A DNA stretch of 53,792 nt, taken from the NCBI GenBank assembly GCA_028352435.1, contig JAOMMB010000006.1:1-53792 (forward strand), written 5' to 3'. The translations under genes and the position numbers were made by a program. The notes beneath the pieces were generated by a model, which was given only the letters and a program-made list of their open reading frames with translations, ran no database searches and was not told the origin of the DNA. This DNA is from Candidatus Thioglobus sp. GTDB lineage: Bacteria > Pseudomonadota > Gammaproteobacteria > PS1 > Pseudothioglobaceae. How positions within the stretch are numbered: the first letter of the stretch is position 1; every line of letters starts with the position of its first letter. Shown here one piece after another: positions 16,838 through 23,513 of the stretch.

Positions 16838-16915
16838 TGGCGTCGCGTAAGAGATTTGAACTCCTGTTACCAGGATGAAATCCTGGGGTCCTGGGCCGGA
16901 CTAGACGAACGCGAC
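16838..16915 (-). tRNA. tRNA-Glu(UUC), copy 1
   Basis: The minus strand folds as a complete tRNA. The acceptor stem GTCGCGT pairs perfectly with ACGCGAC, followed by G73 and an encoded CCA (16838-16840). The anticodon stem CCAGG/CCTGG has the loop ATTTCAT, reading UUC. The T arm AGGAG-TTCAAAT-CTCTT pairs with one G-U. The D loop is about two to three bases longer than in copy 2. The anticodon arm is nearly identical to that of copy 2, but the acceptor stem, D loop and T stem differ. I found no clear promoter. Confidence 0.9.
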
Positions 16916-16957
16916 AAAACTATTTTAATTGAGATTGTCAAGAGTAATAGTAATTTT

Positions 16958-17000
16958 TTTATATTATTATATTATAATATATAATATTTTTTTAAATTAA
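16958..17000. other. very AT-rich tract in the tRNA-Glu / cytochrome c divergent gap
   Basis: Positions 16952-17000 contain only A and T (alternating ATATTAT repeats and T runs). The tract lies just before the cytochrome c ribosome-binding site and contains TATAAT-like hexamers. It probably supplies promoter elements for the cytochrome gene, with TTGTCA at 16935-16940 as a possible -35. Confidence 0.4.
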
Positions 17001-17012
17001 AAGGTGAAAACT

Positions 17013-17408
17013 ATGAAACTACAAATTACAGGTGTTATTACCACTATTTTTTTGATGAACAACGTCTTTGCAAGTGATGGAGAGGCACTATATGGGCAAT
17101 TATGTGCCAGCTGTCATACATCAAACGCTGGTGTTAAAATTGCACCGCCAATCTTTGCTGTAGTTGATCATGTGCGACAAGCCTATCCACAAAGAGAGGA
17201 TTTTATTGCTCAAATTATTGAATGGGTTGACGAGCCAAAAGCGGAAGTAGCATTAATGCCTGGTGCAATTCGTAAATTTAATCTTATGCCAAAATTAGGC
17301 TATAGTCAGAATGATGTAGAAGAAATTGCAGAATATTTATTTGATAAAGATACTGTTTTGTCAAAAGAATATAAGGAGCATAAAAAGAAAGGTCACGGAA
17401 GTCACTAA
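17013..17408 (+). CDS. small periplasmic c-type cytochrome
   Basis: The 131-residue protein starts at the ATG at 17013, preceded by AAGGTG 6-7 bases upstream; the frame's earlier GTG at 17004 lies in that ribosome-binding site. A signal peptide (about 1-20, ending VFA) is followed by one haem-attachment site CASCH at residues 31-35 and a likely axial methionine at 92 (NLMPKLGYS), the order of a class I cytochrome c. The tail is Lys/His rich (EHKKKGHGSH). It is probably an electron carrier in the periplasm; redox partners are not evident from its solitary position. Confidence 0.88.
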   Translation: MKLQITGVITTIFLMNNVFASDGEALYGQLCASCHTSNAGVKIAPPIFAVVDHVRQAYPQREDFIAQIIEWVDEPKAEVALMPGAIRKFNLMPKLGYSQNDVEEIAEYLFDKDTVLSKEYKEHKKKGHGSH

Positions 17409-17510
17409 ATTCAGATTAGCGCTATTTGATGGCAATTTTAAATACTATTCATCTGGAATTGCAAGTTAGTTGTTAACAAGCTTCTAGATGACAACAATAG
17501 TGCAGACGAA

Positions 17511-17592
17511 AAAAAACCTCAGATTCTCTACCCCACCCCACCTTTTTTTAAAAGTGAGGTAGGCAGGGGGAAGCTGGGTTAGAGATGTGAGA
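17511..17592 (-). terminator. long imperfect terminator hairpin of the DUF2237 gene
   Basis: Just after the DUF2237 stop, CTCA...TCTCTA (17518-17530) pairs with TAGAGA...TGAG (17580-17591), the stem continuing through CCCA/TGGG. The interior has an ACCCCACCCCACC tract facing GAGGTAGGCAGGGGG. On the minus strand it ends in eight U residues. It is unusually long for a terminator, about 75 nt. Confidence 0.6.
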
Positions 17593-17602
17593 TTAAGTAA
17601 TT

Positions 17603-17968
17603 TTATTTATTTAAATTAGATAGAGCTTTTAAATCTTTTAGTGATACTACAGTTAGTGCTTTTTGGTCGGTTGCTTCAAGCATAACAGGTGGTGCAACAT
17701 TAGCTGAAATCGCTTGATGCCAGCGTATAGCGCATAAACACCATTTGTCACCAGCTTTTAAACCTGCGAAATTGTACATAGGATTAGGGCTGATTAAATC
17801 ATTACCTTCTGCTTTTGAAAATTGTAAAAATTCGTCTGTCATAATCGCACATACACTGTGATTACCTGAATCATTTGTTGGGACATAACAAAACCCTTTG
17901 CGGGTAAAGCCCGTATGACTGCAACATAACTGTAACTGCGTACCTAATACATTCAATTGGTTTTCCAT
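17603..17968 (-). CDS. DUF2237 family protein
   Basis: The 121-residue cytoplasmic protein matches the widespread DUF2237 family of unknown function. Characteristic stretches are NVLGTQLQLCC..TGFTRKGFCYVP, GNHSVCAIMTDEFLQFSK, GNDLISPNP and the Cys/Trp-rich GDKWCLCAIRWHQAI, followed by APPVMLEAT. The conserved cysteines suggest metal binding or redox sensitivity, but no activity is established. It stands alone between the cytochrome gene and the tRNA cluster, with its own terminator. Confidence 0.85.
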   Translation of the reverse strand: MENQLNVLGTQLQLCCSHTGFTRKGFCYVPTNDSGNHSVCAIMTDEFLQFSKAEGNDLISPNPMYNFAGLKAGDKWCLCAIRWHQAISANVAPPVMLEATDQKALTVVSLKDLKALSNLNK

Positions 17969-18196
17969 AAAGTTGGCTTGTGTTAATTAACGTAGATAGC
18001 TATTCTTATACTTTTCATAAATTATTCCTTATTTGCAACAATTAATTTTAGCACTACCATTGTCTTATTAAGTTTTGATTGTAATACTTTAGGAGCCGCT
18101 CTTCTAAAATAATATATTCCAGAGATTGTTTGTCTATAAGGGGTGGCTACTCTGATCTTCTGTATCTGTTTTCTATACTAGTAGAGCTTTTAAACG
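17969..18196. other. gene-free spacer between DUF2237 gene and tRNA terminator
   Basis: I see no reading frame with a plausible ribosome-binding site and no structured RNA here. The part next to 17969 must contain the DUF2237 promoter, but no good hexamer pair stands out. Confidence 0.4.
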
Positions 18197-18220
18197 AAAA
18201 AAAACCCTGTATTAACAGGG
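18197..18220 (-). terminator. terminator of the tRNA-Ala/tRNA-Glu transcript
   Basis: The stem CCCTGT (18205-18210) / ACAGGG (18215-18220) with an ATTA loop is followed on the minus strand by a run of eight U residues. It lies 13 bp beyond the CCA end of tRNA-Glu copy 2. Confidence 0.85.
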
Positions 18221-18232
18221 CTTTTAAGAGTA

Positions 18233-18307
18233 TGGCATCGCCTAGGAGAATCGAACTCCTCTTACCAGGATGAAAACCTGGGGTCCTAACCGATAGACGA
18301 AGGCGAC
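18233..18307 (-). tRNA. tRNA-Glu(UUC), copy 2
   Basis: The minus strand gives a full tRNA with acceptor stem GTCGCCT/AGGCGAT (six Watson-Crick pairs and G1-U72), G73 and an encoded CCA. The anticodon stem CCAGG/CCTGG has loop TTTTCAT (anticodon UUC), and the T arm is GAGGAG-TTCGATT-CTCCT. It lies 19 bp downstream of tRNA-Ala and shares its promoter and terminator. Confidence 0.97.
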
Positions 18308-18326
18308 ATAACATTTCTACTACTTC

Positions 18327-18402
18327 TGGTGGAGCTAAGCGGGATCGAACCGCTGACCCCGTCGCTGCCAGCGACGTGCTCTCCCAGCTGAGCTATAGCC
18401 CC
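18327..18402 (-). tRNA. tRNA-Ala(GGC)
   Basis: The 76-nt minus-strand sequence is very close to E. coli tRNA-Ala(GGC), with GGGGCTATAGCTCAGCTGGG at the 5' end and an encoded CCA at 18327-18329. The anticodon stem CGTCG/CGACG carries the loop CTGGCAG, anticodon GGC, decoding GCC/GCU. It is the first gene of a two-tRNA operon with tRNA-Glu. Confidence 0.97.
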
Positions 18403-18431
18403 AAAACTTGGTGCGTAGCAAAAGAGGTAAA

Positions 18432-18459
18432 TTATAATGCTGAAGTTAAATTAGTCAAG
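18432..18459 (-). promoter_or_regulatory. sigma-70 promoter of the tRNA-Ala/tRNA-Glu operon
   Basis: On the minus strand TTGACT (18454-18459) and TATAAT (18432-18437) are 16 bp apart, the same arrangement and spacing as the porin promoter. The -10 lies 29 bp before the tRNA-Ala 5' end. The region is shared with the divergent MBL-hydrolase gene. Confidence 0.85.
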
Positions 18460-18481
18460 CTATTATTGGTAAAATAATTGT

Positions 18482-19204
18482 ATGAAACTACAAACCTTTA
18501 AAGAAAAAACTTACTCACTTGATATTATGTATCACCTGGGTACTTATGAAAACTCTATTCACTTTATTTTTGATCATGAAAGTAAAACTTGTGCCATTAT
18601 TGATCCTGCTTGGCATGCTGATCTTTTTATCAACTATGCTAAAGATAAAGGCTATAAGATTACTGATATTTGGCTAACCCATTGGCATGGAGATCATACC
18701 AATGCAGCGGATGAAATTGCACAAAAGACTGGCGCCAAAATCACTGCTGGTATTAATGAGCTACCTTATTTAGATATTAAGAATGATTTAGCAACCGTTA
18801 ATGACGATGATGTCATTAACCTGGGAGGTACTACTGCAAGAATTATCAATACGCCTGGACATACGGCTGGTGGTATTTGCTATTTATTAGATGGACACAT
18901 TGTTGCAGGCGATACATTGTTTGTTTATGGTGCTGGCCACTGTAGCCTTCCAGGTGCAAGTATTAAGGAACTTTATGACTCCATGCAAAAGCTTAAAAAG
19001 GTTGATGATAATGTCATGCTTCATTGTGGACATGATTATGGTTGCAAAATTAACACCACGATGGCTGAGCAAAAATCTGGCAATGCGTATTTACTATTAG
19101 ATAGTGAGGCTGACTTTACTAGTTTCGTACAGGGCATGTCAAAAGGATTAGTCGCCTATCCTACTGAAGCGCTGACTTTAAAAGAAGTTAAAGCCATGTT
19201 ATGA
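18482..19204 (+). CDS. MBL-fold metallo-hydrolase, glyoxalase II-like
   Basis: The 240-residue protein has the metallo-beta-lactamase signature THWHGDHTN near residue 65, the third ligand histidine in TPGHTAGGICYLL, the bridging Asp in IVAGDTLFV and a final His in MLHCGHDYG. This full dinuclear metal set resembles hydroxyacylglutathione hydrolases, which release D-lactate from S-lactoylglutathione. Other thioester or sulfur-linked MBL enzymes are possible, because the C-terminal glutathione-binding domain is not obvious. It overlaps nadD by 4 bp (ATGA), starting a tight plus-strand operon. Confidence 0.85.
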   Translation: MKLQTFKEKTYSLDIMYHLGTYENSIHFIFDHESKTCAIIDPAWHADLFINYAKDKGYKITDIWLTHWHGDHTNAADEIAQKTGAKITAGINELPYLDIKNDLATVNDDDVINLGGTTARIINTPGHTAGGICYLLDGHIVAGDTLFVYGAGHCSLPGASIKELYDSMQKLKKVDDNVMLHCGHDYGCKINTTMAEQKSGNAYLLLDSEADFTSFVQGMSKGLVAYPTEALTLKEVKAML

Positions 19205-19827
19205 TTGGATTTTTTGGGGGTTCGTTTGATCCTGTGCACTTTGGGCATTTAAATAATGCACAACAACTTAAAAATGAGCTTAACTTGTCTGAGCTATTTT
19301 TAATGCCATGTCGAGAGCCTGTTCATAAAAAAACACTAACCTTTTCCACAGAGCAGCGCCTTCAGATGCTACAAATAGCTATAGAAGACTTTGCAGAGCT
19401 TAGTCTGGATACTCGAGAAATTAATAGAAAAAGTGAGTCTTATAGTGTTGACTCGCTAAAAGAAATTGCAATTGAGCTTCCAGAAGAAATTATTTGCTTG
19501 ATTATTGGCATGGATAGCTTTAACCAATTATCTAGTTGGAAAGACTATCAAAAATTTCATCAATACTGTCATTTGATCGTTCTGGCAAGACCTGGGGAAA
19601 TAAATGAGCAAAATTATGCTGGATTTACACTCACCCAAAATCCTAAAGACCTTCCTAGCAAGAGCGCAGGTCTCATTTATTTTGCAAAAACAGAGCTTCA
19701 TGATATTTGTTCAAGTGATATTCGCGGTATTCTGTTTGAAACTTCGCAAGAGGGTAAAATACACGCACAACAGAGCTTGGATGAATTAATTCCAAAGCGT
19801 ATTATTAACTATCTACAAAAATTATGA
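19201..19827 (+). CDS. nadD: nicotinate-nucleotide adenylyltransferase
   Basis: NadD joins ATP and nicotinate mononucleotide to form deamido-NAD. The nucleotidyltransferase signature GGSFDPVHFGHL is at the start, and the second motif (SSDIRGILFE, corresponding to SSTxIR) is near the C-terminus. LIIGMDSFNQLSSWKDY is also diagnostic. The 208-residue length is typical. It overlaps both neighbours by 4 bp; the nadD-rsfS-rlmH order is the conserved proteobacterial arrangement. Confidence 0.97.
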   Translation: MIGFFGGSFDPVHFGHLNNAQQLKNELNLSELFLMPCREPVHKKTLTFSTEQRLQMLQIAIEDFAELSLDTREINRKSESYSVDSLKEIAIELPEEIICLIIGMDSFNQLSSWKDYQKFHQYCHLIVLARPGEINEQNYAGFTLTQNPKDLPSKSAGLIYFAKTELHDICSSDIRGILFETSQEGKIHAQQSLDELIPKRIINYLQKL

Positions 19828-20162
19828 GCCTAAACCTAGAAGAGCAACTTAAAGTTGTCACAGATACTATTGACGAATTAAAAGGCGAAAATATCGTCAC
19901 CCTTAAAGTGCTTGACCAAAGTGCTGATATTGAAGCTATCGTTGTTGCAACAGGTCGCTCTGTTCAGCATGTTCGTGGTATTGCTAATAACATTAAAATT
20001 GAAGCTAAACGCTTAGGTATGAAAGTATCTGGTATTGAAGGCACCGAAACTGGTCATTGGGTATTGGTTGATTTAGCAGAAGTAGTTGTTCATTTGATGA
20101 CTGAAAAGACTAGAGAATTCTACAAACTAGAAAGGCTTTGGTCTGGCGCTGAAAACGACTAA
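19824..20162 (+). CDS. rsfS: ribosomal silencing factor RsfS
   Basis: RsfS binds uL14 and blocks subunit joining when nutrients are scarce. The 112-residue length and the motifs DQSADIEAIVVATGRSVQHV, EGTETGHWVLVDLAEVVVHL and REFYKLERLW are typical of the RsfS/Iojap family. It lies between nadD (4-bp overlap) and rlmH (6-bp gap). Confidence 0.97.
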   Translation: MSLNLEEQLKVVTDTIDELKGENIVTLKVLDQSADIEAIVVATGRSVQHVRGIANNIKIEAKRLGMKVSGIEGTETGHWVLVDLAEVVVHLMTEKTREFYKLERLWSGAEND

Positions 20163-20168
20163 AAGTCA

Positions 20169-20636
20169 ATGAAGATTAACCTGGTTGTGATTGGCAAAAA
20201 AATGCCAGATTGGATACAAACTGGGATTAATCATTACCAAAAACAACTCCCCACACAACTCAACTTTAGTCTCATTGCATTAGAGGCTCAAAAGCGCAAA
20301 GGTAAAAACATTACGCAAATAAAAGAGTTGGAGGGTGAATTAATTCTTAAAGCAGTTAAAGACTCTCATCTTGTAATTGCTTTTGATGAGCATGGAAAAC
20401 AGCATACAACCAAGACTGTTGCTCAAAATTTGAGTAATTGGCAGCAAAGTGGTGATACGATATCGCTTATTATTGGTGGTGCTGACGGCTTAAGCGATGC
20501 GGTTAAATCTCATGCTAATCTGCTCTGGGGATTGTCAAATTTAACACTGCCTCACTCTATGGCCAGACTGCTGGCGGTTGAGCAAATTTACCGAGCACAC
20601 TCATTATTAACAAATCATCCTTATCATCGGGAATAA
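20169..20636 (+). CDS. rlmH: 23S rRNA (pseudouridine1915-N3)-methyltransferase
   Basis: RlmH is a SPOUT methyltransferase that methylates pseudouridine 1915 in helix 69. Pseudouridine 1915 is made by RluD, also encoded in this window. The 155-residue protein shows the SAM-binding trefoil-knot motifs SLIIGGADGLSDAVK and LTLPHSMARLLAVEQIYRA and ends in the usual HPYHRE. It directly follows rsfS. Confidence 0.97.
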   Translation: MKINLVVIGKKMPDWIQTGINHYQKQLPTQLNFSLIALEAQKRKGKNITQIKELEGELILKAVKDSHLVIAFDEHGKQHTTKTVAQNLSNWQQSGDTISLIIGGADGLSDAVKSHANLLWGLSNLTLPHSMARLLAVEQIYRAHSLLTNHPYHRE

Positions 20637-20661
20637 TAAAGCATTAATTAAAGGAAATAAA

Positions 20662-21330
20662 ATGAAATTAGAACTCATCAGCTTTAAACTTTGTCCATTT
20701 GCACAGCGTGCAATTATTTCTCTCAATATTCAAAATCATGATTTTGAGACAACTTATATCAACCCAATGGATCCGCCTGATTGGTTTAAAGAAATTTCTC
20801 CTAACGGACAAGTCCCCCTTCTTAAAGTAGATGACCAAGTTGTATTTGAATCACTGGTGATTACGGAATTTATTGAAGAAATTAGCCAGACAAGCTTCCA
20901 TCCCAAAGACGCTATTCAGCGGGCTAATAATCGCGCTTGGATTATCTTTTCGGGTGATATGCTTGGTGATATGCTTGGCATTGTTACCGGTGATGAGAAA
21001 AAATTCAACGCCTCTAAAGTTGCTCTTTTTAATAAACTTACCAAGGTTGAATCAATTAAAGGCTCTGAAAAATTCTTTAATGGCGACGAATTTAATATGA
21101 TTGATGCTGCTTTTGCACCTATCTTTATGCGCCTAGCTTGGATTAACGAATTTACCGACAATGCGTTATCGCTTGCAAAATTTAAGAATTTAAATGCTTG
21201 GAGTAAGGCGATTTTAGAAATTGAAACTGTCAAAAACTCTATTGTCGACGGGCTAGATGATGTTTATTATTCCAATATAGAAGGACGCGAAGGTCATCTT
21301 TCTACTCTTTTAGTCGAAGAAGATTACTAA
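20662..21330 (+). CDS. glutathione S-transferase family protein
   Basis: The 222-residue protein has a thioredoxin-fold N-terminal domain beginning MKLELISFKLCPFAQRAI, with a cysteine (Cys12) where omega-class or SspA-like members have the active residue. The glutathione-contacting NGQVPLL and FESLVITEFIEE follow, and then an all-helical C-terminal domain. The Cys-Pro-Phe-Ala pattern suggests thiol-transferase or dehydroascorbate-reductase-like activity rather than classic conjugation; the substrate is unknown. It has a good ribosome-binding site (AAAGGA) and follows rlmH by 25 bp, so it is probably co-transcribed. Confidence 0.85.
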   Translation: MKLELISFKLCPFAQRAIISLNIQNHDFETTYINPMDPPDWFKEISPNGQVPLLKVDDQVVFESLVITEFIEEISQTSFHPKDAIQRANNRAWIIFSGDMLGDMLGIVTGDEKKFNASKVALFNKLTKVESIKGSEKFFNGDEFNMIDAAFAPIFMRLAWINEFTDNALSLAKFKNLNAWSKAILEIETVKNSIVDGLDDVYYSNIEGREGHLSTLLVEEDY

Positions 21331-21339
21331 AGTCATTTA

Positions 21340-21687
21340 TTAAATGATCGCTAGAATGTTTTCTGGTGGTCTACCAATAGCAACACCTTTATCTGTTCGA
21401 ACAATTGGACGCTCTATCAAAATTGGATGATCGATCATAGCTTGAATTAGCTCATCTTCATTTAGTAACTCATCATCTAAATTATTTTCTTTATAGGCCG
21501 CTTCAAAAGTTCTCATTAGACCTCTTGCGTCAGTTTTAAGCTCAATAATCAAAGCTTTTAGCTCATCAAAGCTTGGTGGAGACTCTAGATATTTAATTAT
21601 TTCAAAATCCAGGCCTTTTTCTTCTAAAATGCCTAATGTTAGTCTAGATTTTGTACATCTAGGATTGTGGTAAATTATTGTGCTCAT
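21340..21687 (-). CDS. ArsC-family arsenate reductase-like protein (YfgD type)
   Basis: The 115-residue protein has the ArsC-family start IIYHNPRCTKSRLTLG with the active cysteine at 11, followed by the ERPIVRTDKGVAIGRPPENI segment that holds the conserved arginines. These glutaredoxin-coupled proteins reduce arsenate or act on unknown substrates. With no ars operon nearby, the chromosomal YfgD-like subgroup is the safer call. It is convergent with the GST gene and divergent from the thioredoxin-like gene, whose leader it overlaps. Confidence 0.88.
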   Translation of the reverse strand: MSTIIYHNPRCTKSRLTLGILEEKGLDFEIIKYLESPPSFDELKALIIELKTDARGLMRTFEAAYKENNLDDELLNEDELIQAMIDHPILIERPIVRTDKGVAIGRPPENILAII

Positions 21688-21702
21688 ATTAAAAAGGTTG
21701 TT

Positions 21703-22224
21703 ATGAAAAAAATTATTATTATACTCTCTCTACTTGCTGGCTTTAATAGTGCGCATGGTATGACTGTTAATCAAATTGTGGATGCTGGTAAAGTTGCTCA
21801 ACAGCAAGATAAGCAGATTAAAGCGCCTAGCTTTTCTTTGATCGATACCCAAGGAAATATCCATACCAATCAATCAACCCTAGGAAAATATTTAGTGGTT
21901 AATTTTTGGGCAACTTGGTGTCCACCTTGTTTGAAAGAAATTCCTGCTTTTGTAGAGTTCTATGAGAACAATAAAGATCGAGTTTTAATACTTGGATTGG
22001 ATTATGAGCAGGCCGATAAAAAATCCATTGAGGAATTTACTGACACCTTTATGGTTAACTACCCAATAGTGCTGTTTGACGAACATAACAGCCCTCAGTT
22101 TCCTAATTTTGGTGAAGTGATCGGCATGCCCACCACTTATGTTTACAACCCAGAGGGAAAGTTAGTTGATTTTAAAATGGGTGAAATGGATATTGAATCT
22201 TTGAAAAACGCTATTTCAAAGTAG
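21703..22224 (+). CDS. TlpA-like periplasmic thioredoxin-family protein
   Basis: The ATG at 21703, after AAAGG, gives 173 residues; the frame reaches back to 21667 but the longer form lacks a signal peptide. MKKIIIILSLLAGFNSAHG is a signal sequence, so the protein is periplasmic or membrane-tethered. The redox motif WCPPC has its cysteines at 73 and 76 in NFWATWCPPCLKEIP, the AhpC/TSA-redoxin type used by TlpA/ResA proteins in cytochrome maturation or disulfide reduction. The cis-proline is in GMPTTYVYNP. It converges on epmB with a 9-bp overlap of the two 3' ends. Confidence 0.88.
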   Translation: MKKIIIILSLLAGFNSAHGMTVNQIVDAGKVAQQQDKQIKAPSFSLIDTQGNIHTNQSTLGKYLVVNFWATWCPPCLKEIPAFVEFYENNKDRVLILGLDYEQADKKSIEEFTDTFMVNYPIVLFDEHNSPQFPNFGEVIGMPTTYVYNPEGKLVDFKMGEMDIESLKNAISK

Positions 22225-23160
22225 CCAACTTTTCGAAGATTTACCTTCATCTCTAACCAGTTTTGGTACGAGATAACCACTCAATTCAGATTTTAGTTGC
22301 TGGTGTAATTTAAGCGCCACTTCGTCTTCAACGAAATATCTTTCAGCCCCTGATACATGATCCAGCATATGTAAATAATAAGGCAAAATTCCAACTTTAA
22401 ACAAATCTAGGCTAAAATTTTTTAATGTATCAGCATGGTCGTTCACCCCTTTTAAGAGTACCGCCTGATTAAGCAAAGTTAAATCTTTTAATTTGTTAAT
22501 CTGCTGAATAAACTCTGCTGATAATTCTTGTGAGTGGTTGATATGAAAAACCATCACTACCTTTAATCGAGTTAATTTAAGTAAATTAGCTAGCTCAGAA
22601 GTAATCCTACTAGGCATTACTACTGCACTTCGAGTATGAACTCGAATGGTATTAATATGCTTGATATTTTCAATATTTTTAATTAGATTTTCGAGTTTAT
22701 CGTCACTTAAACTTAAAGGATCTCCACCACTTAGTATGACTTCGTTTACTTTTTTATCTGCTTGTATGTATTGCTCAATCTCACTCCAATTACTCATTGC
22801 ATCATGCTCTGTGTAATTAAAATTTTGTCTAAAGCAATATTGGCAATGAATAGCACATACTTGGGATGTGATCAATAGTACTCTATTAGTGTACTTATGG
22901 ATAAGCCCAGCTATTGGTGAATTCTCTTCATCATTTAAGGGTGCTTGGCTAAAGCCAGTTCGATCCATACTAGCTTGTGGCATAACCTGTTTAAGCAGTG
23001 GATCATTAGGGTTATTCTTATCAATCAGTTGGGCATATTCCAAGGGAATTTTAATAGGAAAGTTTGAATCTTCGAATGCTTGGATATTAAAAAAATCATT
23101 ACTGATTTTTGCACCTTTTAGCACTTTTCTAGCTTGTTTATTCCACTGAGTCATAGACAT
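22216..23160 (-). CDS. epmB: EF-P beta-lysylation protein EpmB (lysine 2,3-aminomutase family)
   Basis: EpmB is a radical-SAM, PLP-dependent enzyme that makes (R)-beta-lysine for attachment to elongation factor P by EpmA. The radical-SAM cysteines are 102, 106 and 109 (VCAIHCQYCFRQNF), and GGDPLSLSDDKL follows. At 314 residues it is close to E. coli EpmB (342) and shorter than catabolic KamA (over 400). epmA and efp are not in the window. ATGs occur at 23160 and 23154. The first lies immediately after the U tract of the upstream gene's terminator, whose GGGGC arm is the only nearby ribosome-binding-like sequence. Confidence 0.92.
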   Translation of the reverse strand: MSMTQWNKQARKVLKGAKISNDFFNIQAFEDSNFPIKIPLEYAQLIDKNNPNDPLLKQVMPQASMDRTGFSQAPLNDEENSPIAGLIHKYTNRVLLITSQVCAIHCQYCFRQNFNYTEHDAMSNWSEIEQYIQADKKVNEVILSGGDPLSLSDDKLENLIKNIENIKHINTIRVHTRSAVVMPSRITSELANLLKLTRLKVVMVFHINHSQELSAEFIQQINKLKDLTLLNQAVLLKGVNDHADTLKNFSLDLFKVGILPYYLHMLDHVSGAERYFVEDEVALKLHQQLKSELSGYLVPKLVRDEGKSSKSWLL

Positions 23161-23182
23161 AAAAAAGCCCCGTCAGGGGCTC
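23161..23182 (-). terminator. terminator of the 61-residue gene, abutting the epmB start
   Basis: The stem AGCCCC/GGGGCT with a 4-nt loop is followed on the minus strand by six U residues, and the epmB ATG comes directly after the last U. It should end the short upstream transcript, with any read-through reaching epmB. Confidence 0.85.
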
Positions 23183-23208
23183 TTATAATTCGTTTTTACT
23201 TAAAGCTA

Positions 23209-23394
23209 TTAACAGAAGTTAGCGAAGTTTTCATCTGTATGCTCTTGGCCATCTTCATAACCTGATTCATACTCACTAGTTCTTCTTTGCTCTTCAATTT
23301 CAGGATTACCTAGGAAGCCTGCAACCCAACCTTGAATATAGTTGTCATTTACGCCCATTTCTTCCATTTTTTTAACGCCTTCATAGTAAGTCAT
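23209..23394 (-). CDS. small acidic protein (61 aa) with RMF-like Gly-Trp/Gly-Tyr repeats
   Basis: The ATG at 23394 has an AAGGAG site 8 bases upstream and is preferred over the in-frame GTG at 23403, which lies in that site. The product contains YIQGWVAGFLGNP and, about 20 residues later, SEYESGYEDGQEH, a doubled aromatic-Gly-x-x-Gly spacing like that of ribosome modulation factor (RMF). However, it is acidic whereas RMF is basic, so the likeness may be superficial. The gene is monocistronic with its own strong terminator, as for a regulated small protein. Function unknown. Confidence 0.7.
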   Translation of the reverse strand: MTYYEGVKKMEEMGVNDNYIQGWVAGFLGNPEIEEQRRTSEYESGYEDGQEHTDENFANFC

Positions 23395-23513
23395 TGCTAA
23401 CACTCCTTAAATAATGTTTATAATTTTGCTGCTTATATCAGAGCTTTTTTTTCAACTGACATAAGATAAAGGTAATATTATAACCATTTAATTTCACAAG
23501 GTAAGAAAAAACG

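Noticed and set aside
16838-16915. tRNA-Glu copy 1 considered as a tRNA pseudogene because of its long D loop
   Set aside because: Acceptor, anticodon and T stems all pair, the anticodon is intact and CCA is encoded, so a functional tRNA is more likely.
16952-17000. AT-only tract considered as a replication origin or plasmid-type element
   Set aside because: No DnaA-box cluster, iterons or replication gene nearby; its position before a cytochrome gene fits a promoter region.
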